This document shows positions 26,179 through 35,200 of a stretch of DNA of 64,000 nucleotides, piece after piece; position 1 is the first letter of the stretch, and every line of letters starts with the position of its first letter. Origin of the DNA: Cronobacter turicensis z3032 (GTDB lineage: Bacteria > Pseudomonadota > Gammaproteobacteria > Enterobacterales > Enterobacteriaceae); NCBI GenBank assembly GCA_000027065.2, contig FN543093.2, positions 62,001 to 126,000 of the forward strand, in the 5' to 3' direction. Position numbers and translations under genes: made by a program. Below the pieces are notes generated by a model that saw only the letters and a program-made list of their open reading frames with translations, made no database searches and was not told where the DNA came from.

Positions 26179-27645
26179 ATGTACCACATCAAAATTGTCT
26201 CTATTTTCCGCGAGAACGTTCCGCCTGCGCAGTTTGAAAGGATTATGCGTCCTGACATCGCCGCGCAGTGGATAATGTCTGTGCCGGATAACACCGTGCG
26301 CACGCTGTTTACGCGTTACGATCAGTTTCAGCCTTCGACCCGTGCGAACCCGTATCAGTCCGGGCGTGACTTACGCAAGCTGATTGCCGATGAATTCTGG
26401 CATGGCAACCTGGTGGCGATTGATGAAAGCTCGCGGCCCTGGTCGCCCACCACCGAGCTTTACTACATTAATAAGAAAGGCGAACTGGAGCCGACCCACG
26501 CGCCCCGGTCCCTGATGTTTCCGTTAGGTAGCATTATCGTTCGCTATGGCGCGATGGTGCGTGTCTATCGGACGCTTCCGCCGCCGACCGTCAGACCAGC
26601 CCAGGTCGTGAAATCAAAAGCCGCAGCGGGCCCTGAGCTGGCGACGCCGGGCAAAGATATGAAGCAGACCGCCGCGCAGCTTAAAGCGATGACCAAGGCG
26701 GAACGCTGGCAGGCGCGTAAAGATCTCATCAGCAAGGGCAGCGGTAGTATCTACCCCGATGCGCAGATCGCCGCGAAGCGTCTGGCGGAGAACAATATCG
26801 CCGTCGAAAAAGCCAAGCTTGCGGAAAACGTCTACAAGACGGTTAACCCGCTGGAAACCACACCCGGCGTGCCGGAGGGCTGGAAGGATATCAGTAATGA
26901 CAGCGCGGCCCTGAATAAGCTCGGCCTGAAAAGCAATATGCTGTATGACGACCCCGCCTCGCCCAATTTTCTGGCGCGCGTTTACCAGCCTGACCAGGCC
27001 GTCTTTGGCAATGATATGAACCCGACGGTGGTCTTCAGGGGCTCAAGGGAGCCAGAGTTTGCCTCGATAGGAGATAACCTCTCTTCGCTGTGGAACAAAG
27101 GCGAGCTGGCGCCGGTGAAAAACGGGGCTGACTGGTCGAACAACTTCGCACAAGGGATGGGCAAGAATTCCACCTATTACCAGAATGCGGTGTCTATTGG
27201 CGATAAGCTGGCGATGTCGGGCCAGAACGTGGATATCGCGGGTCACTCACTGGGCGGCGGCCTGGCTTCCGCCACCTCCATGGCCAGCGGTAAACCGGGC
27301 TGGACCTTCAACGCCGCCGGTCTCAACAGCGACACCGTGGAAAAATATGGCGGCACTGTTCTGGGTAAAACAGATGATATCCAGGCCTACCGCGTTGAGG
27401 GCGAGTTGCTGACGAAAGCGCAGGAAGTGAATGTCTGGGAAGACCTTAAGTCGATGAAAGGCCTTCCCGTGCCGACCCTGCTTAAAGAAGGCGTTTCTGC
27501 GCTCAGCCCCAATGCTGCGGGGATTCCACACGATCTGCCCGGCGGCACGGGAAGCGCGCTTGATCGCCATGGCATCGGGCAGGCGATTAACTGTATCGAG
27601 CAGCAAAAAGACGAAGACATTGCCATCATCGGGAGCCGCCTGTGA
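26179..27645 (+). CDS. T6SS lipase effector with unrecognised N-terminal domain
   Basis: The 488-residue product starts at the ATG at 26179, with AGGA at 26167-26170; an earlier in-frame start is less supported. Its C-terminal half carries a class-3-lipase-like nucleophile elbow, G-H-S-L-G-G-G at 355-361 (Ser357), preceded by V-V-F-R-G and followed by W-T-F-N-A-A-G-L-N-S. It is therefore probably a phospholipase-type antibacterial effector. The catalytic part is homologous to that of the DUF4150 protein at 42527. The first ~125 residues differ and match nothing I know; they may be its delivery domain. The start codon of the ankyrin lipoprotein gene overlaps its stop, fitting an effector-immunity pair. 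Confidence 0.78.
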   Translation: MYHIKIVSIFRENVPPAQFERIMRPDIAAQWIMSVPDNTVRTLFTRYDQFQPSTRANPYQSGRDLRKLIADEFWHGNLVAIDESSRPWSPTTELYYINKKGELEPTHAPRSLMFPLGSIIVRYGAMVRVYRTLPPPTVRPAQVVKSKAAAGPELATPGKDMKQTAAQLKAMTKAERWQARKDLISKGSGSIYPDAQIAAKRLAENNIAVEKAKLAENVYKTVNPLETTPGVPEGWKDISNDSAALNKLGLKSNMLYDDPASPNFLARVYQPDQAVFGNDMNPTVVFRGSREPEFASIGDNLSSLWNKGELAPVKNGADWSNNFAQGMGKNSTYYQNAVSIGDKLAMSGQNVDIAGHSLGGGLASATSMASGKPGWTFNAAGLNSDTVEKYGGTVLGKTDDIQAYRVEGELLTKAQEVNVWEDLKSMKGLPVPTLLKEGVSALSPNAAGIPHDLPGGTGSALDRHGIGQAINCIEQQKDEDIAIIGSRL

Positions 27646-28403
27646 AAAATCTCTTTTGGGGCTGCCTCGCGCTGTGTTTTACCTTCATGATTCAGGGGTG
27701 TAAGCAAGATATGGATTTAAATCCGCAGGACTACTTCAGCGGCCAGCAACTGACGCTTGCTAAAGCTATCGAAGACGGCAAGGTTGAAGACGTCGAAAAA
27801 CTCGCGCCGGAAACCGACCTGAATAAACCCGGCCAGCAGGACATGACACCGTTATTCTGGGCGCTGGGAAATGCCTTAAATGATAAAAAAACACCTGACC
27901 AGTTAACGATCATTACCGTGCTGGTTAAGGCCGGAGCCGATCCGCTCCAGCCGCGTCCGCAGGGGCAAAGCAGCGCGGCTGAGTTTGTACTCAACGCTGA
28001 CAGCGGCGACTGGATCAAGGCGATGCTCGACGGCGGTTTATCGCCGGACGCGAAAGATAAAACGTCCCATGAGCCTATTATTTTTGAAACCATTAAAGCC
28101 AAAAATACTGAAACGCTGAAAGCCATGCTCGATGCGGGAGCCAATATCAACGTTACGGATGAACTGAACAGCTCCCTGGTATTTGAGGCGTTGAATTTCC
28201 ACGCTTATGACCATGTTTTACTGCTGCTGGAAAGAGGCGCCGACCCGGAAATCCGGGCCAATAATGGCTGGACGATGGGCAACCAGCTTGAGCGTTTCCT
28301 GAAGCGGGCAAAAGCGGGCAGCGACGAGTATCAAAAGCTCACTGAAATAAAAGAGAAGCTCATTGAGCACGGCGGAAAATGGCCGCCCGCCCCGGTTAAA
28401 TAA
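27642..28403 (+). CDS. Ankyrin-repeat lipoprotein, candidate lipase immunity
   Basis: The gene starts with GTG at 27642, overlapping the lipase stop (GTGA), with GGGAG at 27631-27635 as ribosome-binding site. The 253-residue product has a lipoprotein signal: W-G-C-L-A-L-C-F-T-F-M then I-Q-G-C with Cys20 as the likely lipidated residue. The mature part contains ankyrin-like repeats, for example V-L-V-K-A-G-A-D-P-L, M-L-D-A-G-A-N-I-N-V-T-D, and L-L-E-R-G-A-D-P-E-I. A periplasmic membrane-anchored immunity protein that blocks a periplasm-active lipase is the natural reading. It is homologous along its length to the ankyrin protein at 43833. Confidence 0.75.
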   Translation: MKNLFWGCLALCFTFMIQGCKQDMDLNPQDYFSGQQLTLAKAIEDGKVEDVEKLAPETDLNKPGQQDMTPLFWALGNALNDKKTPDQLTIITVLVKAGADPLQPRPQGQSSAAEFVLNADSGDWIKAMLDGGLSPDAKDKTSHEPIIFETIKAKNTETLKAMLDAGANINVTDELNSSLVFEALNFHAYDHVLLLLERGADPEIRANNGWTMGNQLERFLKRAKAGSDEYQKLTEIKEKLIEHGGKWPPAPVK

Positions 28404-28431
28404 TTCCTGCACGACCTTACCCGCTGACACG

Positions 28432-28460
28432 CGCCTGCATAATTCCTGATTATGCAGGCG
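28432..28460 (+). terminator. Perfect 12-bp hairpin between ankyrin gene and vgrG1
   Basis: CGCCTGCATAAT (28432-28443) pairs exactly with ATTATGCAGGCG (28449-28460) around a TCCTG loop, in the 142-bp gap after the ankyrin gene. It is followed by ATATCATTTCT, a weak T-rich tail. It probably ends the lipase-ankyrin transcript ahead of vgrG1. Confidence 0.65.
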
Positions 28461-28545
28461 ATATCATTTCTGATGCCGCGGGTTTTCTCCCTTTCTGCTT
28501 TGCCGCTACACACGCAATCGCATAAGACATTATGGAATGAAGACT

Positions 28546-30067
28546 ATGCTCAACCGAATCACCGTTCAGCTCCCGGTCGAGGGGCTGCTTTTCTGGAAAC
28601 TCTCCGGGCGCGAGGCGCTGTCGGAGCCGTTCATGTTCACCCTGACGCTGCTCGGCACTGACGCACGCGCCGACCGCAGCGCGCTGCTGGGGCAGCCGGT
28701 GACGGTGACCATCCCGACCCAGGCGCTGATGACGCCGCGCTACCTCAACGGCAAGGTGACCCGCGTGGCGGTGACCGCCGTGGAGCTTTCCGGCACCCGC
28801 TACGCGGCCTATGAGCTGACGGTGGAGCCGGACCTGTGGCCGATGCATCGCGACCGTAACCTGCGTATCTTCCAGGGCCAGACGGTGCCGCAGATAGTGA
28901 AAACGCTGCTCGGCGAAAGCCGGGTCAACATGGAAGAGCGTCTTTCCGGCAGCTACCGGGTCTGGGAGTACTGCGTGCAGTACCAGGAGAGCAGTCTCGA
29001 CTTCATCAGCCGCCTGCTGGAGCTGGAAGGCATCACCTATCACTTCCGTCACGAGCAGGACCGCCATACGCTTATCCTCACCGACGCCCCCGGCCAGTAT
29101 GAGCCGTTCCCGGGCTACGAGACCATTCCGTACCATGTGACCCCTTCAGGCGGCAGTACAGATGAAGAGGGCATCAGCCAGTGGGCGCTGGAGGACAGCG
29201 TGACGCCGGGCATCTACAGCCTCGATGATTACGACTTCCGCAAGCCGAACGCGTGGCTGTTCCAGGCGCGGCAGAACCCGCTGTCGCCGCAGCCGGGGAG
29301 CATTGACGTCTACGACTGGCCGGGCCGCTTTGTGGAGCACGGTCACGGCGAGTTCTACGCCCGCATCCGCCAGGAGCGCTGGCAGGTGGAGCACCGCCAG
29401 ACGCAGGGCTCCGGCACCGCGCTGGGCATCGCGCCGGGCCACACCTTCGTGCTGCGCAACGCCCCGTTCTTCGGGGATAACGGCGAGTACCTGACCACGG
29501 TGGCGCATTACCGCTTTGAGGAAAACCGCTACGCCAGCGGCCCGGACAGCAACACCCTCCACGAAATCCGCTTTGAAGTGATACCGGCGGACGTGCCGTA
29601 CCGCCCGTCGCAGAAGACGCCGTGGCCCAGAACTTACGGCCCGCAGACGGCGAAGGTGGTCGGCCCGCAGGGCGAGAGTATCTGGACCGACAAATATGGC
29701 CGGGTGAAGGTGAAGTTCCACTGGGACCGTCTCGGCAAGGGCGACGACACCAGTTCCAGCTGGGTGCGTGTGTCGAGCGCGTGGGCGGGCCAGGGCTTCG
29801 GCGGGGTGCAGATACCGCGCGTGGGCGACGAAGTGGTGGTGGACTTCATCAACGGCGACCCGGACCGCCCGCTGATTACCGGGCGCGTGTACAACGAAGC
29901 GAGTATGCCGCCGTGGGCGCTGCCGGCGGCGGCGACGCAGATGGGCTTTTTAAGCCGCTCGAAGGACGGCTCGCCGGACAACGCCAACGCCCTGCGCTTT
30001 GAAGACAAGGCGGGCGAGGAGCAGGTGTGGCTGCAGGCCGAGCGCAATCTCGATACCAAAGTGAAAA
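28546..30067 (+). repeat. vgrG 5' repeat, copy 1 of 3
   Basis: This ~1.52-kb segment is almost identical at DNA level to 39243-40732 and 52287-53808; differences are scattered single bases, mostly silent. Copy 1 and copy 3 stay alike through the segment encoding L-Q-A-E-R-N-L-D-T-K-V-K, whereas copy 2 departs about 35 bases earlier. Such tracts allow gene conversion or deletion of the DNA between copies. Confidence 0.9.
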
Positions 30068-31146
30068 ATGACGAGTCGCATACCGTCCACGGCGCGCGCA
30101 GCCATTATGTACGTAAAAATGAATTACATCGCGTCGAAGAGAATCAGATTCAGGCGGTTAAAGGCGGCACCGAAATCCTGACAGGAAAGGGCAAGCTGGA
30201 CGCCGTTGTTGAACAATATGTTCTGGCCTCAGGAACCAAGCTGCGTCTGGTCTGCGGTGAAAGTGCCATTGAACTCAATGCAAACGGCAAAATTAATCTG
30301 ATCGGTAAAGATTTTAATTTCTTTGTCGAAGGGGATGGCTATATTACGACAGGCGGTAAGCTACACCTTAATACTGCCGGTACACAGCCAGGAACGACCG
30401 CGCCGGGTTCGGGTCATAAAGAAAATATAAAGACTGCGGTAGAACAACATTTTACGCCGCAGAAAAGTGTAAAAAATGCTACTCCGGCTTTAGCCACCGC
30501 GCCAGCCAAAACAAGCATAAAACCTGCTCCCGCCCTTAAATCATCTCCACCATTGAAAGGCGATTACGTCTATAAAAACGATCCTTCCGACTCACAAATA
30601 ATGCCTTTCAGCGAAGATGTTGTTAAGGAGATTAATAAATCACCAACGCTGCAGACACAGATGAAAGCTTTAAAATCCCAAGGATGGTCAATCCTGCCAG
30701 GCCCAAAAGGCGGAGGATGTTATACAGATGTCGCGAACAAGTTTATTGTTATGGATCCAGAATATATGGAAACACCCACTGATACTGTGCAAACACTTGC
30801 GCATGAGGCTGGTCATGCGCTATATCCGGTTGCTGAAGATTACTCCAGCCGGGAAAATTTTATTAATAGTCAACTCATGGATGAAGGTGGAGCAACGTTG
30901 AATAATATTAAAGTTCAGCGTGAAATTCTGGCTAATGGCGGTATCGATATTGATATCGCAGGCTCCGAAGAAAATTTGGCAGCGTATAATTCAATCTATG
31001 ACAAAATGGACCGTGGTGACTTATCTCGAACTAGCGCAGCACAAGCTATAGGCAAAATATATGGCAAAGGTGAAATAGCTTCAGGTGGAGATGTAAATTA
31101 TGCGGACAAGTACGGGGCCTTTTATGATAGTAAAATGGGAAAATAA
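28546..31146 (+). CDS. vgrG: VgrG1 spike with C-terminal HExxH peptidase-like extension
   Basis: VgrG trimers form the gp27/gp5-like spike under the PAAR tip. I chose the ATG at 28546 (866 residues) over 28537, because the same TGAAG-xx-ATG context and M-L/F-N-R-I-T-V start occur in all three vgrG copies. The conserved core runs to about residue 507. A gp5-like stalk follows, then a Pro/Ala/Lys-rich linker (about 610-665). A distinct AT-richer C-terminal domain has H-E-A-G-H at 753-757 and a later D-E-G-G with Glu780. This is the HExxH...E pattern of zinc metallopeptidases, so it is an evolved VgrG. The next gene is its likely immunity partner. Confidence 0.9.
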   Translation: MLNRITVQLPVEGLLFWKLSGREALSEPFMFTLTLLGTDARADRSALLGQPVTVTIPTQALMTPRYLNGKVTRVAVTAVELSGTRYAAYELTVEPDLWPMHRDRNLRIFQGQTVPQIVKTLLGESRVNMEERLSGSYRVWEYCVQYQESSLDFISRLLELEGITYHFRHEQDRHTLILTDAPGQYEPFPGYETIPYHVTPSGGSTDEEGISQWALEDSVTPGIYSLDDYDFRKPNAWLFQARQNPLSPQPGSIDVYDWPGRFVEHGHGEFYARIRQERWQVEHRQTQGSGTALGIAPGHTFVLRNAPFFGDNGEYLTTVAHYRFEENRYASGPDSNTLHEIRFEVIPADVPYRPSQKTPWPRTYGPQTAKVVGPQGESIWTDKYGRVKVKFHWDRLGKGDDTSSSWVRVSSAWAGQGFGGVQIPRVGDEVVVDFINGDPDRPLITGRVYNEASMPPWALPAAATQMGFLSRSKDGSPDNANALRFEDKAGEEQVWLQAERNLDTKVKNDESHTVHGARSHYVRKNELHRVEENQIQAVKGGTEILTGKGKLDAVVEQYVLASGTKLRLVCGESAIELNANGKINLIGKDFNFFVEGDGYITTGGKLHLNTAGTQPGTTAPGSGHKENIKTAVEQHFTPQKSVKNATPALATAPAKTSIKPAPALKSSPPLKGDYVYKNDPSDSQIMPFSEDVVKEINKSPTLQTQMKALKSQGWSILPGPKGGGCYTDVANKFIVMDPEYMETPTDTVQTLAHEAGHALYPVAEDYSSRENFINSQLMDEGGATLNNIKVQREILANGGIDIDIAGSEENLAAYNSIYDKMDRGDLSRTSAAQAIGKIYGKGEIASGGDVNYADKYGAFYDSKMGK

Positions 31147-31190
31147 TCCCTGACGCTGCCATTTAGTATGTTGATATTTATGAGGGCACT

Positions 31191-31712
31191 ATGGTGATTA
31201 ATATAATAAAGACAAGCTTTGTTGTTTTTATAATCTCTTCATTATTTAATTTTACTTATGCAGGACAAAAAGACATGAATCAAGATTCCTTATGGGGCAT
31301 TGTCAAAGCATTAAAATCCGTTTGGGGCAAACAAGCAGACGATGTCAGCCAGCTTCTTAAACAGCCTCTCGTCCGAACAGTGGCAACAGCGGACAATCGC
31401 TTCACATCCGCCACCTTTGCGTTAATGGATGGGACACGGATAAGCGATCTTGATGTGCGTCTGTGGAACAATGGTGAAAAATCGGTCTCGCTGGTTTCGT
31501 TTATTGTTGATACGCCTTGTATAACGCTTGAGCAAGTCAGAGAACATTTCCCTGATGCTAGACTATTTAACATACCGAAGGGACATGCCGTCGGACAAAT
31601 GATCGGTTACCGGACTGCAAGAGATGACCGCGGACTTGCCTGGGCTTTTAGTTTCCCGGAACAGGATTCACGGTGTCTGAAACGTATCACGATGGCTAAG
31701 TATGAATATTAA
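31191..31712 (+). CDS. Secreted small protein, candidate immunity to the VgrG1 peptidase
   Basis: The 173-residue product starts with a signal peptide (I-I-K-T-S-F-V-V-F-I-I-S-S-L-F, cleavage near T-Y-A-G). The mature domain has two cysteines in P-C-I-T-L-E-Q and R-C-L-K-R-I, possibly a disulfide, and a G-H-A-V-G motif. It lies 44 bp after vgrG1 and has similarly AT-rich DNA, so it probably moved with the C-terminal peptidase domain and protects the periplasm from it. The protein at 51059 shares its layout (S-L-W near the N-terminus, P-C-x-T-L, P-x-G-H, C-L near the end). I do not recognise the family. Confidence 0.65.
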   Translation: MVINIIKTSFVVFIISSLFNFTYAGQKDMNQDSLWGIVKALKSVWGKQADDVSQLLKQPLVRTVATADNRFTSATFALMDGTRISDLDVRLWNNGEKSVSLVSFIVDTPCITLEQVREHFPDARLFNIPKGHAVGQMIGYRTARDDRGLAWAFSFPEQDSRCLKRITMAKYEY

Positions 31713-31777
31713 GCGCAGGTACTCTTAACCCGCTCTTAATTATTATTTAGCGTAAAAATCTTATTACAGGCCCCACC

Positions 31778-32203
31778 ATGAAATATACCCTTCAGGAAGG
31801 TTCATTTTCCCTTTTTCCTGCCGCCTGGCAGGACACCAGCATGACGATGTTACGCGACGATGAGAGCGGCTTATCGTTAATTGTCAGCCGCGGCGCAATT
31901 CCGGATGACAGCGATTTTGAAAAAGAATTCCACCGCCAGTGGGAAGTGCTGCGCGCACAAATGGGTGAGATTCAACAGAGCGAGTTTGCACGTATCCTGG
32001 TCGGACAGCCTTCGCACCGCGCGGTGGAAGTTGAAACCGCGTTTGTACGTCAGGATCAGCAGATCTGGCAAAAGCAGTTTGCTGTACAGGCGCTGGATGC
32101 TCCACGCCTTTTAATCTTCACCCTTTCCGCGCTGCGCCCCTTCACTGATGAAGATGTGGAACGCTGGAATACGATCAAACAAAGCCTGACGCTGCATAAA
32201 TAA
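31778..32203 (+). CDS. EagR/DcrB-family (DUF1795) chaperone for Rhs1
   Basis: The 141-residue product starts M-K-Y-T-L-Q-E-G-S-F-S-L-F-P-A-A-W-Q-D-T-S-M-T-M-L and contains L-S-L-I-V-S-R-G and R-A-V-E-V-E-T-A-F. This is the pattern of the Eag (effector-associated gene) chaperones, DUF1795. Such chaperones bind the N-terminal membrane segments of Rhs/PAAR effectors and keep them soluble until loading on VgrG. It lies 13 bp before rhs1, which has those membrane segments. The protein at 54215 is its counterpart for rhs3. Confidence 0.88.
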   Translation: MKYTLQEGSFSLFPAAWQDTSMTMLRDDESGLSLIVSRGAIPDDSDFEKEFHRQWEVLRAQMGEIQQSEFARILVGQPSHRAVEVETAFVRQDQQIWQKQFAVQALDAPRLLIFTLSALRPFTDEDVERWNTIKQSLTLHK

Positions 32204-32216
32204 TGGAATACATGGC

Positions 32217-35200
32217 ATGAGCGACAAACATGCAGCCCGCCAGGGCGATAAGATTATTCACTCCAGTGTCTTTGCAGATATCACAAGCCTTGTAGCTGAA
32301 GGTCTCGCGTATGCGGCAATTGGCTCGGCGGTAGCAGTCGCCGCAACGGCCGCCGCGCCGCTTGCGGGTGCTGGCGCTGCGGCGGCGGGGCTGGCGGCGA
32401 TAGGTTCCAGCTGTGCACTGAGCGGAATTATCGGTGGTATCCTGGCGAATGCCGCAGGCATCACGGATGACATCAGTAATATGGCGACGGGGATCGGCAA
32501 TGCGATTTTCCCGCCATCACCGGCTGGTTTCATCGCCACCGGCTCTGCCAACGTGCTGACCAACAAACTTCCGGCTGCTCGCGCGGCAGGCAAACTCACG
32601 CCAGGCGACACGCCGCCGCCGGAGCCGCAAAAGCCTGGCAGTTTCGCCGACTACGGCGGTATGTTGCTTTCCGCAGCGGCGCAGTTCGGCAGCGAGATGT
32701 GGCAGCCTACGGTCGCGACTGCCGCGCCAGGGACCTCGTCGCTGGAGCTGGATACCGTGCTTTGCGATAAACATTCCGGCCCGCAATACCTGGCGGAAGG
32801 GTCAAAAAGCGTCTTCATTAACGGTCAGCCTGCCGTACGCGCCAAAGATCGCACCACCTGCGAAGCCACTATTTCGGACGATGTGTCGCCAAACGTCATT
32901 ATCGGTGGTGAAACGCTGACGGTGCGCGACATCAAAAGCGGTAAAACCGCAGGGCTGGCGGTAGCGATGATTGCCCTTTCGCTCATTCGAGGGCGCCCCG
33001 GCAACATTCTTAAAAATATGCCCTGCGCTTTAGTGTCGGCAGGCGCCGGTATGCTCACGGATATGGCGATAAACGCGGTTTTCGCCTCATTCCACCCCGT
33101 TCATGCCGCCACCGGCGTGAAGGTCCTGAACGACAATAATGAACTGGACTTCTCACTGCCTGGTCGTTTTCCCCTGCGCTGGCAGCGCAGCTATAACAGC
33201 TTAACCACCCGCGAAGGATTGTTCGGCCTTGGCTGGGCCACGGCATTCGACAGCTACCTGACGCTGGAAGATGGCGAAGCCACCTGGTTTGACGAGACCG
33301 GCCGTGAGTTGCGCTTTACGCTGCCGCCGCTGAACCAGGCGCTATACAGTATCAGCGAAGGGCTTATCGTTCGACGCAATGAGAACGGCGATGTGGCGAT
33401 CGCCGACGACGATGGCGCCGTCTGGCGTCTGTTCAAACCCACCCGCGGCAACCCTTCAGTACTGCGCCTCGCGTCGCTGAGCGACGAATATGGCAATGCG
33501 CTGGAAACTGGCTGGGATGAACATGGCCGCCTGGTGCGCATTCACGACGCGCCGTGCGCCATTGATGTCACGCTGCGCTATGAGGATGAGCGCTTTCCAC
33601 GGCGTGTCACTTCAGCCTCACATTTTGACGGCGACAAAACGTGGCCGCTGGTGACTTATCGTTACGACGGACGCGGGCAACTGACGGCGGTCACCGACGC
33701 AACCGGCATCACGACGCGCGAATATCGCTATAACGATGCTGGCCTGATGATCTGGCACCGGTTACCCGGCGGGCTGGAGAGTGAATATCGCTGGGAGAAA
33801 TTCGATCACTGGCGCGTGGTAGAGAACCGCACCAGCACCGGCGACGGTTGCCGTATCGCTTACGATCTGACCGCAGGGCTGACGACGGTCACGCAATACG
33901 ACGGCCAGACGCGTCAGCATTACTGGAATAAGCAGGGGCTTATCACTCGTTTTGTCGATGAGCGCGGCGAAACCTGGCGTTACGAGTGGAATGAACACGA
34001 TCTGCTGACCCGCCGTATCGACCCACTGGGTAACGCGACCACCTTCGTCTATGACGACATGGGTAACCGGGTGCAAGAGGTGGATGCTGAAGGCAACATC
34101 CGCGCCACGCAGTGGCTGGAGCATCGTGCGTTACCTGCGGCTATCACTGAGGCAGACGGTACCGCCACACGTTTTTACTACGATGAGCACCATGGGCTGG
34201 AGCGCATCGTCGATGCGCTCGGGCAAACCACACTGTTGCGCCGCGACGAGTGTGGACAAATCGTGGAAGAGGTGGATGCGGCGGGTAACAGCCGCCACCA
34301 GGAATATAACGACGCGGGGCAAGTCATTCGCGCGACGGACTGTTCGGGGCGCGTTACCCGTTACCGCTATCACCCGCTTGGTTGGTTAAGTACTGCTATC
34401 TCAGCGGATGGCGAAGAGACCCGCTATCACTACGATGCCGCAGGGCGTCCGATCCAGCTGGAACGCCCGGAAGGCTGGGAAGAACGCCTGTTATGGAATG
34501 CGCGCGGTCTGCCTGAGGCGCATGAAGGGGCTGACGGCAAGCGCAGCGAATTTACTTATGATGCTGCGGGGCGTCTTGTTTCAACCTCTAACCCGAAGGG
34601 GGAGACAGTGCGCCGCCGCTGGGACAGTCGCGGCCGCCTGATTGAACTCGAAAATGAAAAGGGCGAGGCATACCAGTTCCGCTGGGGCGCGGATTCCCGG
34701 CTGCTGGAGGAAGAAAGTTTAGACGGCGTGATTACCCGCTACGGGTATGACGCCTGTGGACGCACCATCGCTCGTACTTTCGCCGCCGGGCATCCGGAAG
34801 CGATAACCCATACTTTCGCCTGGAGCGCGGCCGGGCAGCTTCTTTCACGCACGACGCCGGAAGGCCAGATCCGCTACGACTACACGCCAGCAGGGTTAAT
34901 CAGCCGTATCGCACTGCATGCATCGCTTGCGGAAAACGTCTGGAGCCGCGAGGCGGAACAGGAGCTGCGCTTTGAGTATGACGCCCTGGGCCGCGTCATC
35001 GGCGAACAAAGCGAAAACGGCGCGCTGGGCTGGACTTACGATGCGCTCGGCAACCGTACTTCTGTGCAACTGCCCGACGGGCGAATGCTGAAAAACCACT
35101 TCTACGGCAGCGGTCATCTGTTGTCCATTGCGCTCGATAACCTGCCGGTCACGGATTTTACCCGTGATGAACTGCACCGCGAGCTGAGCCGTACACAGGG

